Positions 51,774-61,713 of a stretch of DNA of 64,000 nt are shown here, piece by piece. Location: the NCBI GenBank assembly GCA_036937835.1, contig CM072861.1:17970001-18034000 (forward strand), given 5' to 3'. A program made the translations under genes and the position numbers. The notes under the pieces are model-generated. The model did no database searches. It saw nothing but the letters and a program-made list of their open reading frames with translations, and was not told where the DNA came from. Within the stretch, counting starts at the first letter, position 1. Every line of letters starts with the position of its first letter. The DNA is from Pampus argenteus (Eukaryota; Chordata; Actinopteri; Scombriformes; Stromateidae).

Positions 51774-53519
51774 ATGGCAGATGACAAGGTGAGTGAGTTA
51801 CTATGCTCTGGCTTTAATTGTATTAATTTCACGTGTTTCGTCAGATGACAGCAGCTGCAACAGGAGGCTGAATAAACCCTCTGAGCAGCAGTTGGCTTTA
51901 GGCTAACATGAAAGTTTCTAGGCCAGTAAAAGCTTCTAACGGACATAGTTACTTGATCTGGCTACATTGTGGTGCCACCAGCTAGCCAGCGAACTTAAAT
52001 TGAACTGTTTAACTCTCATTGAACTGTTTTGTTGGATCAGATCTTGATTCTGTCAGTAACTTAACTAATCGATATTAGGTCGTGTTGTATTGAATCGTTA
52101 GCGATCCTAACTGATGTCGTAATTGTCACCTTCTGAATACAAATGTGAAACACGGTTTCTATTTTAGGATCCGCTGAAACAGTTGAAAGATCTGACGCAG
52201 CTCAAAAATCAGCTGGAGGAGATCCAGAGGCGAGTGGAGGGCGAAATCTCTGCAGGAATCCCTCAGGTAAGTTATTATTGTGCTCCTGATAACTGACTAC
52301 ACGAGGATAAGAAGTCAGAAGTTGTTTTTCGCATCTTCTCCCCGTCTACCATCCTTGAAATTGTTCCAGACATGGTTTTGTTGGTAAATGTAATGAACAT
52401 TATTCTCATGGGGAATATATATCTTAATGTAACCAGAGAAACGTCGGCCCTTTATTTACCTTTCAATGAGTTTCTCTTGACTAAAGGTAAAATCAGAATA
52501 TGAGGTCATGTCCTAATTTAAATACCCTTTTCACTGTTATATCTTTTGGCCTTTGCTTGGTTTGTCTTAGGGCTGTCTTATGTACCCACTTAGTGATTAC
52601 TTCATATTGTTATATTGTTAATAATATGATGTTTTATCATTTGCAAGGGGATAGATATATATACTTCTCATCCTTTTATTTAACCAGGTAAAAGTCTAGG
52701 CTAGAGTGGCCTGGCCACAAGAGCAGCATAAAAATTGTTATAACAATAAACACAAATAACACAAATACATCTATTAATCACCACAAACAAGTGAACACAT
52801 TATCCAATTAATATGCAATATAAGATTACAGACAGTTATGATACATAAACGGGTACAATTTAAAAGAAATTACAAGCAATCACATTGACCAAGAGTAAGA
52901 TTTTCTTAATCTTTAAAAATTGCCTACTTGTACTGTAAATAGCCAACTGTATGTTCAGTATATGGCTGCAACTAATGATTATTTTGGATTATTGTCTCGA
53001 TTAATCACCTATAAAATGTCAGACAATGTTGATCATTGTGTCAAAAATCCCAAGATGGCTTCCTTAAATGATCCTTAAATATAGTGATGCTCCGATCGCC
53101 ATTTTTTGGGCCGATCACCGATACTGATCACCAAAAAACTTGATCGGCCGATTGCCGATCACTGCCGATCAAAGAATGAATTGAGCATTTAAAACTAATG
53201 AACACCAAACCACTGTCACTTCATTTCTTCTGCGCACTGAAGACACTGAAGTCGTCCTCTTCAGTGTCAGAGTTGAACAGCGTCAGATAATCTTCATCAC
53301 ATATCGTCTCACCGCGGCTGCACGTCAGCTCTATGGCATAGATTCATTAACGGCAAGCTTACGTGTCCTTACTGTTTACTTCACGGATAACCAGATCGAT
53401 GGCATTCAACTTAAAAGCTGCATCATAGGAATTGCTTCGGTTTTCCATTTTGAGGGGGTGATAATATTATATACCTGTGACGGAGCAGCTCCGTCAATGA
53501 CTGCGGCCTGCGCGCGCAC

Positions 53520-53559
<40 letters not shown>

Positions 53560-54662
53560 TGGGCTGAAGAAAAATTAATAGAAAAGCCACACCTCTGTAT
53601 CAGATGCATGGTTCAAAGTATGGGAAAAAAGTAGCGGCTTATAATCCAATCCGTAATTAACTATAAAAAACAGTCAAAATCGTCAAATGTACAGACTGCC
53701 TTTATTTGAAACGTCGCTAATAATGTACGTCTGTGATCGGCTTCTTGATCGGCATGTTTTTCCGATCGCCGATCAGGCTATTTTTAGACAATATCTGCCG
53801 ATCATGATCGGCAGCCGATCAATCGGAGCAACACTACTTAAATATCATCTTATGTCCTGACCGACAGTCCTTAACCCAAAGATATTCATTTTACTATCAT
53901 AGAAGACTAAAGAAATCAAAGCAATATTAACATTTGAGAAATTTTTTCTTAAAAACAATGACTCAACAATTAATCGTCGCAGCTCTAGTTCAGTATTATT
54001 TACCCATCTGTACCGTATGTCTTTTCCTGTGATGGGACCGTGATGATGATGATGTTTGTTTGTTTTGTTTTTTTTACCATATATGTATTTCTGCTTTAAG
54101 ACATAATGATAATGATCTGCTTAATTTTGCAACGTTGCCATAAATAAGCAAATGTCAGCATTTTATATATTTGAGGAAAGCTGGGGAAGGGGATAAAGGT
54201 CAGGGAGGAGACATCTTGGTTTAAGGATCTCCAACAGGCTGCTAATTAGAGAACTAAAAAAAAATGCCATGATGATTTGTGAAGCATGTCTGAGGTAGTG
54301 TATATGGACTGGCTGTGACCTTCCAGTATTGAGCCTTTTTCTCTGTAGCTTAATTGTGTTGCACTGTTAAAAGCTTCTTCTTGTACAAGAAAATAAAGTT
54401 AACTTAACTTACAGATACACTTTCTATTTTTTTTAACAATAATTCTACTGTCTGGCTCTTGCAGGGAGGCTCAGTGTTGGGATCTCCGTTTCTGAAGGGT
54501 TTCCTGGCCGGCTATGTGGTGGCTAAGCTACGCTCCTCTGCCATCCTGGGAGTGCTGCTGGGAACAATCACTGGCATCTATGCAGCACAGAGCTATCAGG
54601 TGCCCAACATTGAAAGGACTGTGAAAGAATATATGAACAACCTGAAAAAAGGACCAAAGTAA
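51774..54662 (+). CDS. slc35a4: SLC35A4 upstream-frame microprotein (SLC35A4-MP), 103 residues
   Basis: Three exons (51774-51788, 52168-52266, 54465-54662) join in frame to 103 residues, the same length as the human protein encoded upstream of SLC35A4. It starts MADDKDPLKQLKDL, has an amphipathic or coiled-coil N-terminus (about 6-34), then a glycine-rich hydrophobic stretch (FLKGFLAGYVVAKL onward, about 45-75) able to cross a membrane, and ends in KKGPK. In mammals this microprotein is reported in the inner mitochondrial membrane. It is the first cistron of the transcript that carries the transporter 502 nt downstream, so its translation should also limit transporter output. Strong conservation of composition and length shows it is a real protein, not just a regulatory frame. 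Confidence 0.95.
53082..53836. mobile_element. Inner hAT-like non-autonomous element (755 bp)
   Basis: Terminal inverted repeats start TAGTGATGCTCCGATCG and end CAATCGGAGCAACACTA; GATCGGC words crowd both subterminal regions. An exact 8-bp duplication CTTAAATA lies at 53074-53081 and 53837-53844, a hAT hallmark. It has no transposase-length open frame and carries a (CA)n microsatellite at about 53516-53557. It lies inside the outer element, so it is the younger of the two. Confidence 0.88.
53516..53557. repeat. (CA)n microsatellite inside the inner hAT-like element
   Basis: A CG/CA-alternating run followed by about 17 CA units. Confidence 0.9.
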
Positions 54663-55164
54663 TTTGTGCTGATTACTAGTCTTGCCAGTCACATAATGGG
54701 CACAACTGGAAAAGACGGCTGCAGCTGCTGGCCTGTTAGTGGCCCGTAACAGAACACAGTTCAAGATTTCTTTGAGACTTAACTATGGATATAATATAAC
54801 TGGAATTTCACTGAGGACTCAAACTGAAAGACTTTCTTTCTCATTTGTTTTGTTTGTTTGTTTTTTGTGCAAATTTCAGATTCACTTAAACAGCTCTTGA
54901 TTTCCACTTGTTACTGTTCAATGTTAATGCAAGATGTAAGACTACAAGCTGTCTGAAGCAGTTGTCTAAGCCTGTTAGATTTTAAACTGGTGATGTGTGA
55001 AACAGGCAGTGTCCTACACCTTTTTATTGTTATACAGAGAATAATGTATCTAAGTAATTTATAATTGATGTTATGCTTTGTGGCTGTTTTTAAAAATATA
55101 TATATATTCAGATAATATTCAGATTTTGTTAGGAATTAAAAGTATTTAGTTTGCATCATTAAAG

Positions 55165-56139
55165 ATGATTGTGATCCAGAATGTGAGGACCCCTTCCAGA
55201 GTGAAGTATAGGAGACAGTGGGTGAAGAGGCTTCAGTGGGGCGTCCTCTTGGGCCTGATGGTCCTCATCTATGGCTCTCATGCACCACTCATCACTCTGA
55301 CCAAAATAGACGGTCAGGTCCCCTTTAACCCCTCCTCATGTGTCGTTATGATTGAATTAGCCAAACTCCTGATTTCTCTGGCGACTCTCATTCTATCTGG
55401 GGATATATCTGCTTTACATGCTCCTCCACGTCTAGTCCTTGTGGCTCCCTATGCAATCCCTGCCATACTTTATGCCCTCAACAACAACCTGGTAGTTGTC
55501 ATGCAGGCCTACATGGACCCAAGCTCATACCAAGTCCTCAGCAACTTAAAAATTGCCTCCACTGCCCTGCTGTACTCCTTATGCTTGGGCAAGAGGCTCC
55601 GGCGGGGTCAGTGGTTAGCGCTGGGGCTCCTCATGGGAGCTGGGGTGTGCCACAGCTACAGCAGCCTGGATCTAGGAGACCCTGACAGAGATGAAGCTCA
55701 GCAAGTCCCAAGGCTTCATATCACAGCTTGGGGGGTTTTCCTTGTGCTGGTGTACTGCTGTGTTTCAGGGCTGGCAGCAGTTTACACAGAGAGGGTGCTT
55801 AAGAGCCAGATGCTGCCTCTCAGCCTGCAGAATCTCTACCTCTATGTGTTTGGTGTGGCCATCAACGGGCTGTCCTCCTCCGCTGTAACAAGTGAAAAGA
55901 GCTTTCTGGAGGGATACTCAGGGGTGGTTTGGGCGATTATAGCAGGGCAGGCAGCTAACGGACTCTTGATGTCTGTGGTGCTAAAGCATGGCAGCGGGAT
56001 CACCAGACTGTTTGTCATTTCCTGCTCCATGCTGGTTAATGCTTTGTTGTCTTGGGCCATTTTAGGGCTCCAGCTTACTCCTTTTTTCCTCCTACCAGTT
56101 TCTATGATTGGACTGGCAGCTTACCTTTATTACAGATAG
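55165..56139 (+). CDS. slc35a4: Solute carrier family 35 member A4 (Golgi nucleotide-sugar-type transporter)
   Basis: Single-exon 324-residue frame, the same length as human SLC35A4. It belongs to the NST/TPT drug-metabolite transporter superfamily, with about ten hydrophobic helices. Visible family features are GVLLGLMVLIYGSHAP in the first helix, FNPSSCVVMIELAKLLISLA (about 55-74), YALNNNLVVVMQAYMDPSSY (about 107-126), QVLSNLKIASTALLY, and GLAAVYTERVLKSQ near 205-218. SLC35A4 is Golgi-located; in mammals it is reported to carry CDP-ribitol for dystroglycan glycosylation, although the wider family carries UDP-sugars. The frame sits in the same terminal exon as the microprotein end, 502 nt after its stop, and so depends on reinitiation, leaky scanning or a separate transcript. 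Confidence 0.97.
   Translation: MIVIQNVRTPSRVKYRRQWVKRLQWGVLLGLMVLIYGSHAPLITLTKIDGQVPFNPSSCVVMIELAKLLISLATLILSGDISALHAPPRLVLVAPYAIPAILYALNNNLVVVMQAYMDPSSYQVLSNLKIASTALLYSLCLGKRLRRGQWLALGLLMGAGVCHSYSSLDLGDPDRDEAQQVPRLHITAWGVFLVLVYCCVSGLAAVYTERVLKSQMLPLSLQNLYLYVFGVAINGLSSSAVTSEKSFLEGYSGVVWAIIAGQAANGLLMSVVLKHGSGITRLFVISCSMLVNALLSWAILGLQLTPFFLLPVSMIGLAAYLYYR
56126..56131 (-). other. Candidate polyadenylation signal of the kinesin-like gene
   Basis: AATAAA on the minus strand 345 nt after the kinesin-like stop. It lies inside the last codons of slc35a4 on the other strand, so the two mRNAs would overlap tail to tail if it is used. Confidence 0.3.
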
Positions 56140-56399
56140 TGAAGTCTTCACCAAACAAATCACAAGACTCAATTAAGTCTACTAAATGTTTGTGTCTTTG
56201 TTCTTGAAATTAAGTTTCAGACATGATTTTTTTTTGCCTTCTGTTTAACTGCCTTTTTAGTCTTGTATAATAATAATAATAATGCGAGTAAAGGTCATCA
56301 TATCTTCAGTTACACATTTCTAAAGAGTGCTGCTATTACCATCTGGGTGTTTTTTCTGTTTTGTATCACATTCTCTGCCAAGAATAATATCAAAGATAA

Positions 56400-56405
56400 A
56401 ATAAA
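56400..56405 (+). other. slc35a4: Candidate slc35a4 polyadenylation signal
   Basis: AATAAA 261 nt after the slc35a4 stop. Cleavage shortly after would end the transcript about 60 nt short of the stop codon of the convergent kinesin-like gene. Confidence 0.5.
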
Positions 56406-56475
56406 AGTGTTATCCAGTGTGTTAATGATAACTATTATATGCACCTTGATTTCTAAACATATTATCATTATATAT

Positions 56476-59400
56476 TCACAGCTGTTGGGATAACAGTTCA
56501 GCCTTAGGATCACCTCTCACAGCTAGAGCATCCTTTAACTCTCCCAGTGCTGTAAAGAAAAGTAAAAAGAAGTTAACATGCAGGTCTTCTATCATCTTTT
56601 GGTATTCCTGTCAAATTCAACATCAGGGGTTAAAGTCTATCTAATATAATCTGCAGTCTGGTAGAGGTTAGGAATCATACAGTGACCTTTGCGTAGTTGT
56701 TTGTTGTCAGCCTGCAGCTGCTGGTTCTGAGCAGACAGGTAGATGGCATCTTGCACGGCTTCCAGCAGCACACTTCTGTATCTGCCCTCTGACATCTTCC
56801 TCTGCTCTTCACTTACCTGCCGAAACACTCTGAACACCTACAGCAGAAAAAGAGATAACAGGGATAAACATAGGGGTGATGCAGGAAATATGGAAGCCAG
56901 AGATGCTTCCTTATGTAGACATTGGATCAAAAAGCTGTACTTCAAGTGTTTTTTTTTTTTAAACAAATTACAAGATACAATTTGTCCCTGATATGAGGTG
57001 ATACTCACAAAACTGTTTGTTTTAATGCATTTATGGTTGTTCTTTTTTCAGATTTTATTTATTTCTAGGCTGGTATGTATAAATCCTCTTTGGAAAAAAA
57101 TGTTTGACTGCAGTGAGCCGTACCTGTTGTTAAATATGGACTACAATTATGTCTACCCAAATTCCCCCTTGCCCCCAAGCACTTTATCAGCCAATACTCT
57201 TTGCCTCCAGAGGAGATGTCAGAGCTGACCTTGTCATGAATAAGACTTCAATATATTGAATCTATCTCTCTCTATCTCTCTCTCTTACATAAAGTGTGTG
57301 TTTTTATTAAATATCTAAAATTTCAGAATTCTTCAATGCCATTCTTCAATATTTCACAGCTCAGGTAGTATATGTATTGCATATTTTATATGTGTAACAT
57401 TTGATTGTATTCACGCTGAGTGCGTTTTCATGTATATAAGTGTGAGTATTGGGACACCTTGTATATTTTATTAACTTATACACGTTCCCAAAATGCTGCT
57501 GAATATTCCTAATTCCTACTCCTGACTAAACCTGGCTTCATACATACCGACTCAGGTGTTCTTAATAGCAAAAGTAACTCAAACACGTATATTATCTGCA
57601 TGCAGACTGAATGTATTGGTAAATGTTATCAGCAAAGGCGAAACCTCTCACCTGCAGGCTCTCCTCCCTCAGACAACGCAGCTCTGCCTGGTGTCTGTGA
57701 TACTGATCCTGCAGGTCTCTCTCAGCCTGCTGAGCCTCAGTACGCAGGGCCTCTATCTGCAGCACCAGGACCTGCCTCTCTCTGGTCAGCACCAGCAGCT
57801 CTCTCTGGGGACCCTCTGTCTAGCAGAGGAATAGATGAAACCATAAAAATACAAGGAAATAACAGAATTAAGTTGCAAATGCAGTGGTTTCTGCTGTCCA
57901 CAGTAAATCCAGCCTTGCATTAATTGAAACTGACTCAGCACCCTCTGCTACGATAGATCACAAACTGAATAATGTTTAACAACAGTGCATCTCATTATGT
58001 TACCGGTAGCTGTTCCTGTGCCAAGTCTCTCTGCATCTTCTCCACCTCGTCCTGAATTAATCTCCCATGGTTCTCCTTGAGTTGCCTCCGCCGCTCCTGT
58101 GCTTCGCTGTACTCCAACTGAGACTTGATCATTAAACCGACAAAATGAATGTCTCAGTGTGGATTGCCTGCTCTTTCACACATAAATTGTTTCTGTATGT
58201 TTAATAGGGTATTCACAAGGCCTTGTAAACATGGTATCCAATCAGATGCTTTGGTGTTCTGTAATTAATACTTAGTTTAAAATGACTAGTTAGATACTTG
58301 TTGACGGAGGTCAGATTTGTCTGCAGTAGCCCCGTTCTTCGCCGTTTCTTCTCCGAGAGTCTCCCTCAGCTGCTGGATTCTTGCAACGCTCTCCTGGACT
58401 TTCTCCACATTCCCTTTCCCCTCTGAGGACATGAAAAACACACACACAACGCAGATCATGGATGTCCTATATATGCACAAAGTTCACATATCTTTTTTTT
58501 TTTTTTAATCATGCATATTACCTTTGATATGATCTTCCATTTCCTGTCTCAACTGTCCCTGTAAATGTTTCATGGCGTCTGTAGTCTCTCTGCGATTAAT
58601 ACTGTGGTCGCCAGAAAAGTGCCAATTGCTATTCGGGGACTGACAACTCTGCCAAAGCAAATGCAAAAGATGGTGTTCTATGATGATTGATGAATCATGT
58701 CGAAGGAATTAAAAAAAAACAACAACACAGAATTTGCTATCTTTTGCCAAACTTGTGTGCAAAAGTAATCCGTCTATGTTTAAACCTTTATTTGGACTTT
58801 TATCTTCTCTGACTCTTTCCTCCTCTTCTCCCATGACTGATCCTTCACAATCTGTTGGAGAGATCACAGGATGTGTTTCAGTTATAAACTCAATATAGTC
58901 CCTGCAGAAGATGCTGTTTAGTATTATGGTCAGCTTATAACATACCTGCAGGTTGTGGGTGAGCTCTGCTAGTCTGTAGGTGTTGTGTGCCACGTTTTCC
59001 CCCTGTGACATCATCACGTTTCTTACATCCATGATGCAACTTCTGAGCTCTTCCTCGGTTGCCCTCGGACACCAGCAACTAACAGCGGCCTTAGTTACCA
59101 AACCTCTCACTTTTTGGGCCAAAGCTAAAGCAGAGGGCGTCTCATCATCTAGCAGACCTGCATGAGGAGGAGAGTCAGTTTTCCATCAATGTTTTACACC
59201 TGTGTTTATTTTAAGTTGGTGTGGTTGTGAGCAGAGGAACTTACCCTGAGGGTCAATACAGTAGATGAGGGCCGTCTTACTGTTTCCTGTTAAGGCGTCA
59301 TTCAGGAGGAAAGGCAGGAGCTTGTCGGTTGTTGTGGCTTCACATTGAATTTGGTCCAGAACTTTCATCAGTGGGTTGAGTCTGGAGAGTATTCAGCTGT

Positions 59401-61713
59401 TACCACCAACAGCACACACTATGGATGACAAAATGATGCTACCAGAAATTGTCTTTTAAAAGTGCTATTCACATACACTGTATAGTATACTAATCATCAC
59501 AGTATACTGGTGTTTGCATGTAGTATAGAAGAAATCAGCAGAATTTACTGTTATAGACTAACAGGAAATGACAGCGACATTAGGATGTTATTGCTGACTT
59601 AACAAAGTTGTGACATAATATATAGTATAATATATATATATATATATTTTTGCTTTCTGGGGCGTTACTATCCGCATTTAGTTTTAATGGTTTCTAGCTG
59701 TAAGAAGCTTTGCAGTTTCTTTAGTGTTTAATTTTGCTTTGATTGATACAATAGTAAAATTTGACTGAAATTCATGGCAACGCTGGACTCTATAAATTAT
59801 GGACCTAACTTCGCCATGACAGTGAGTCAGCATGCACAATACCACAACCCTTCCTTCCTTAATACTTATACACTCTTTATAAGGTATGCATTACTGTAAA
59901 ATTATCCTGCAAGAAGATAATAGAGATAATGATGACTTCAGTACTAATCCTTCTCAGGGTGTTTGCCAATGAAACTGATGATGCCCGCAGACAGAACAGC
60001 TCTTAAACACTTAGCTGAACATTAGAAAATTATTTTTAGTTCCTCTGTCCCGTGTAATGGATAGCTCGCTGTAGCAACTGACCCTCTGAGGTCAGTCCTG
60101 CTGGCTCCTCCTGTCAGGCTGAACAGCTGCAGTCTGCTGCGGCAGACCTCAGACTCCACTTCCTGCGGATGGAGTTTCCACTCAACAGTCACTGAGAACA
60201 GGGAGCTACATCTGTTGCAAACACACACCACGAACAGGTGGACACAAACACAGGTGCATTCATTCATACGTTTCAGGAAAGGACAAGGTGACTTAACGCT
60301 GTGTGCAACAACCTGTTCAGGAAATATGCTGATGTGACAATCCAATCAATTAACACGATTCGACTGTGTTCGGCCATTCAAAGATGTTCAGTTAACGGAT
60401 TACATGGAAAGAGTTCATTGGACCTACCTGTTGGAAATGGAGGCTGCATTGGTCTTCAGTGTCTCCCTGCATGTTTCATAAAGACTATAAGCTTCTTCTG
60501 CTGAGTCCACACACACCTCAGTTAAACCTCCTATAAGACTGAGACAAACACATCGTGCACTTTTACACATGATGTGAAAGTTTTTACATGGATAAACCAT
60601 TTCACTCTTTATTTTGTCGTTTACTGTGTTTATCATGAAATCACCTTCCAAGAACAGGGTGTGTCATAAGTTTTAGAGTCTGTCTGCCGGGGCTCAGGAG
60701 ATCCACAGCACTGCCGTCCGGATGAAACTGACATCGAAAAGCATCTAAATTTATCTTTTATAATATTGTGCCTATTATGATTTTGTTGTTGTGCTGTTAT
60801 ATAGAAGGACAAACCTGAAGGAATGACATGGAGACGAGCAACCCCTCTTTTCCTTGTGACGACATGCGACCAAATAGATTTGTCAAAACCTACAATCAGA
60901 GTCAAGATTAACAATAAAACAACATGAAGAGAAGCTGTCACTATTGTTTGTGTTTTTCTTTTGTGCTCCACCTGTTTGATGATATTGTGGTCAATCAGAG
61001 TGCTAATCTTCTCAGTGGAGGCTCCACATGTCAGCAGCGCTCCATTATAACCACTACATATGGACTCGGTGAGACGCTGCAGGATCTCAGGGTGCAATCT
61101 CTGCAGATTAATATATTTAGACTTTCAGTTTATAGACGTCACAATATTCTGTAGTGCGGTAGAGAGGCTTTATGGACGGGATCAAACAAAACAGACACAT
61201 TGGTATAAATCAGAGAAGGTCAGCCTGTACCTGTATGTTGTCAACAGTCACAACTTGGTCAAATAAGAAGGATTTTGTTTCCTGTTTGAAAAACACACAC
61301 AACGTTGAGATCTTGCAGAGAGTAAAATAATGAAATGATAAATGGTGACTGACAGTTTCTCACCTCATCCCTCCCTGATGTGTAGTCCACAGTACGTCCA
61401 TCTTCACTAATAACTACACAGTTTTTACCCTCTGAGTGCACAAAAAGAAATAGTATATTTAAAAAAAAAAACCCACATCTTTCTAGAGACACCATAGCAA
61501 ATTTGTAGATTTTATATTTTCCCACTTGCTATACCTGGGATTGTAGTAAATACAACTCCTACTCTCACTGTTTCATGTCCCTCACGCAGCTGTAGAAACA
61601 CAGAGAAAGTTCAGAGCCTTCATTCCCTGAAATTTCATTTTCTGTCATTTTACAATATAACGATTGTTTAAAAAAATGGTACTTACAGGTACGTTCATGT
61701 TCTCAGTAGCCAT
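56476..61713 (-). CDS. Divergent kinesin-like protein with degenerate ATPase motifs, plus coiled coil
   Basis: Exons from the ATG: 61687-61713, 61535-61589, 61364-61431, 61231-61281, 60972-61100, 60815-60889, 60645-60727, 60428-60538, 60083-60211, 59245-59381, 58946-59157, 58786-58851, 58522-58648, 58298-58422, 58004-58117 (or to 58123), 57652-57819, 56687-56837, 56476-56549. They join in frame to 633 residues. The first about 345 follow the kinesin motor fold in order: SFLFDQV, GYNGALL (84-90), the P-loop site, switch I, switch II and a kept NSKTA (276-280). The P-loop reads GASTEKIS (93-100) instead of GxxxxGK(S/T), switch I SNRCS (198-202) instead of SSRSH, and switch II SLTGGA (231-236) instead of DLAGSE. 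The rest (about 360-633) is Glu/Gln/Arg-rich coiled coil ending ...LLSQQL. It is probably a non-motile structural or regulatory protein. I do not recognise the orthologue. Intact exons argue against a pseudogene. Confidence 0.82.
59382..60082 (-). other. Long intron of the kinesin-like gene
   Basis: The largest stretch within the gene without an exon, holding a (TA)n run at about 59626-59648. The flanking exons join in phase 2 without needing another exon. Confidence 0.6.

Larger units (their letters stand above)
52962..53988. mobile_element. Outer hAT-like MITE in slc35a4 intron 2, split by a second insertion
   Basis: Ends are marked by the common percomorph words GGCTGCAACTAATGATTATT and ...TTAATCGTCGCAGCTCTAG (inverted relatives of each other). 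The element is bounded by an 8-bp direct repeat TTCAGTAT at 52954-52961 and 53989-53996, as expected for hAT transposition. Without the nested insert it is only about 264 bp and non-coding. Confidence 0.8.

Noticed and set aside
53406..53609. Minus-strand open frame as a transposase remnant
   Set aside because: Its core is translated (CA)n; no transposase motif is visible, and the element is best read as non-autonomous.
56476..61713. Calling the kinesin-like gene a ccdc78 orthologue or a pseudogene
   Set aside because: I could not match its coiled-coil part to the CCDC78 family with confidence, and the 18 in-frame exons with good splice sites argue against a pseudogene, so the symbol is left empty.
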